From the NCBI GenBank assembly GCA_034434335.1, contig DAOTZS010000166.1:1-14055 (forward strand): a DNA stretch of 14,055 nucleotides, given 5' to 3'. This DNA is from DAOTZS01 sp034434335 (GTDB taxonomy: Bacteria > Chloroflexota > Anaerolineae > CG2-30-64-16). Below the pieces are notes generated by a model that saw only the letters and a program-made list of their open reading frames with translations, did not search any database and was not told the origin of the DNA. A program made the translations under genes and the position numbers. Of this stretch, positions 13,940-14,055 are shown in pieces; positions within the stretch are counted from its first letter, which is position 1, and every line of letters begins with the position of its first letter.

Positions 13940-13978
13940 TTTCCCCCGCTCTCCCCTGGGAGGGGAGAGCGGGGGAAA
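13940..13978. repeat. Perfect 18-bp hairpin, first of a pair
   Basis: TTTCCCCCGCTCTCCCCT (13940-13957) pairs perfectly with 13961-13978 around a GGG loop. The C-rich sequence just before it (13925-13939) resembles intergenic repeats of GC-rich bacteria. It lies 115 bases after the ferredoxin stop, so it may also end that transcript, although no T-run follows. Confidence 0.8.
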
Positions 13979-13988
13979 TCCCAAGTGT

Positions 13989-14027
13989 GGGGGTTTCTGG
14001 GGCGGCTTCGCCGCCCCAGAAACCCCC
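13989..14027. repeat. Perfect 18-bp hairpin, second of a pair
   Basis: GGGGGTTTCTGGGGCGGC (13989-14006) pairs perfectly with 14010-14027 around a TTC loop. It is the same total size (39 bases) as the hairpin ten bases before it but unrelated in sequence. The remaining bases to 14055 show no gene. Confidence 0.8.
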
Positions 14028-14055
14028 TTAATGCCGATCTCCCCGCCCCCTGATA

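Overview
This 14 kb window is GC-rich and reads like a chromosomal segment of a Chloroflexota bacterium, probably Anaerolineae-like. That placement is an inference. It rests on GC-rich coding style, abundant palindromic intergenic repeats of a kind common in that phylum, a repeat-derived RSEPR peptide inside a gene, RNase J as the RNA-processing nuclease, and uncharacterised multidomain membrane proteins. No IS element, phage gene, CRISPR array, rRNA or tRNA was recognised.

Layout. (1) 3-4234, plus strand: the 3' part of a fusion gene (flavodoxin-like reductase, SCP2-like lipid-binding domain, polytopic membrane domain), then 11 bases later a large protein with three cyclic-nucleotide-binding-like domains and two copies of a two-helix membrane hairpin plus bacterial PH domain. 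(2) 4247-6074, minus strand: a metallophosphoesterase, then a DUF4349-type lipoprotein, separated by a palindromic repeat. (3) 6075-6407: a divergent intergenic region with five clustered hairpins and promoters on both sides. (4) 6408-10569, plus strand: a tight housekeeping operon tsaE-tsaB-rimI-udg-rnj, covering tRNA t6A modification, ribosomal-protein acetylation, uracil excision repair and RNA processing. The promoter position implies that tsaE is translated from a leaderless mRNA. (5) 10598-12598, minus strand: a small secreted protein with its own terminator, followed by a membrane histidine-kinase homologue that lacks the phosphoacceptor His and other catalytic residues. (6) 12816-13824, plus strand: a Crp/Fnr-family regulator with a palindromic candidate operator, then a small ferredoxin with its own strong promoter overlapped by an inverted repeat. 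(7) 13940-14027: two adjacent perfect 18-bp hairpins of equal size.

Most of the window is ordinary chromosome. The most notable points are the reductase-SCP2-membrane fusion carrying an in-frame 2 x 39 bp repeat, the CNB x3 / PH x2 membrane protein, the degenerate kinase whose C-terminus is encoded by an intergenic-type inverted repeat, the uracil-DNA glycosylase ending in a consensus beta-clamp motif, and the Asp-for-Cys ferredoxin next to a Crp-family regulator. I do not see a clear new multi-gene defence or metabolic system.
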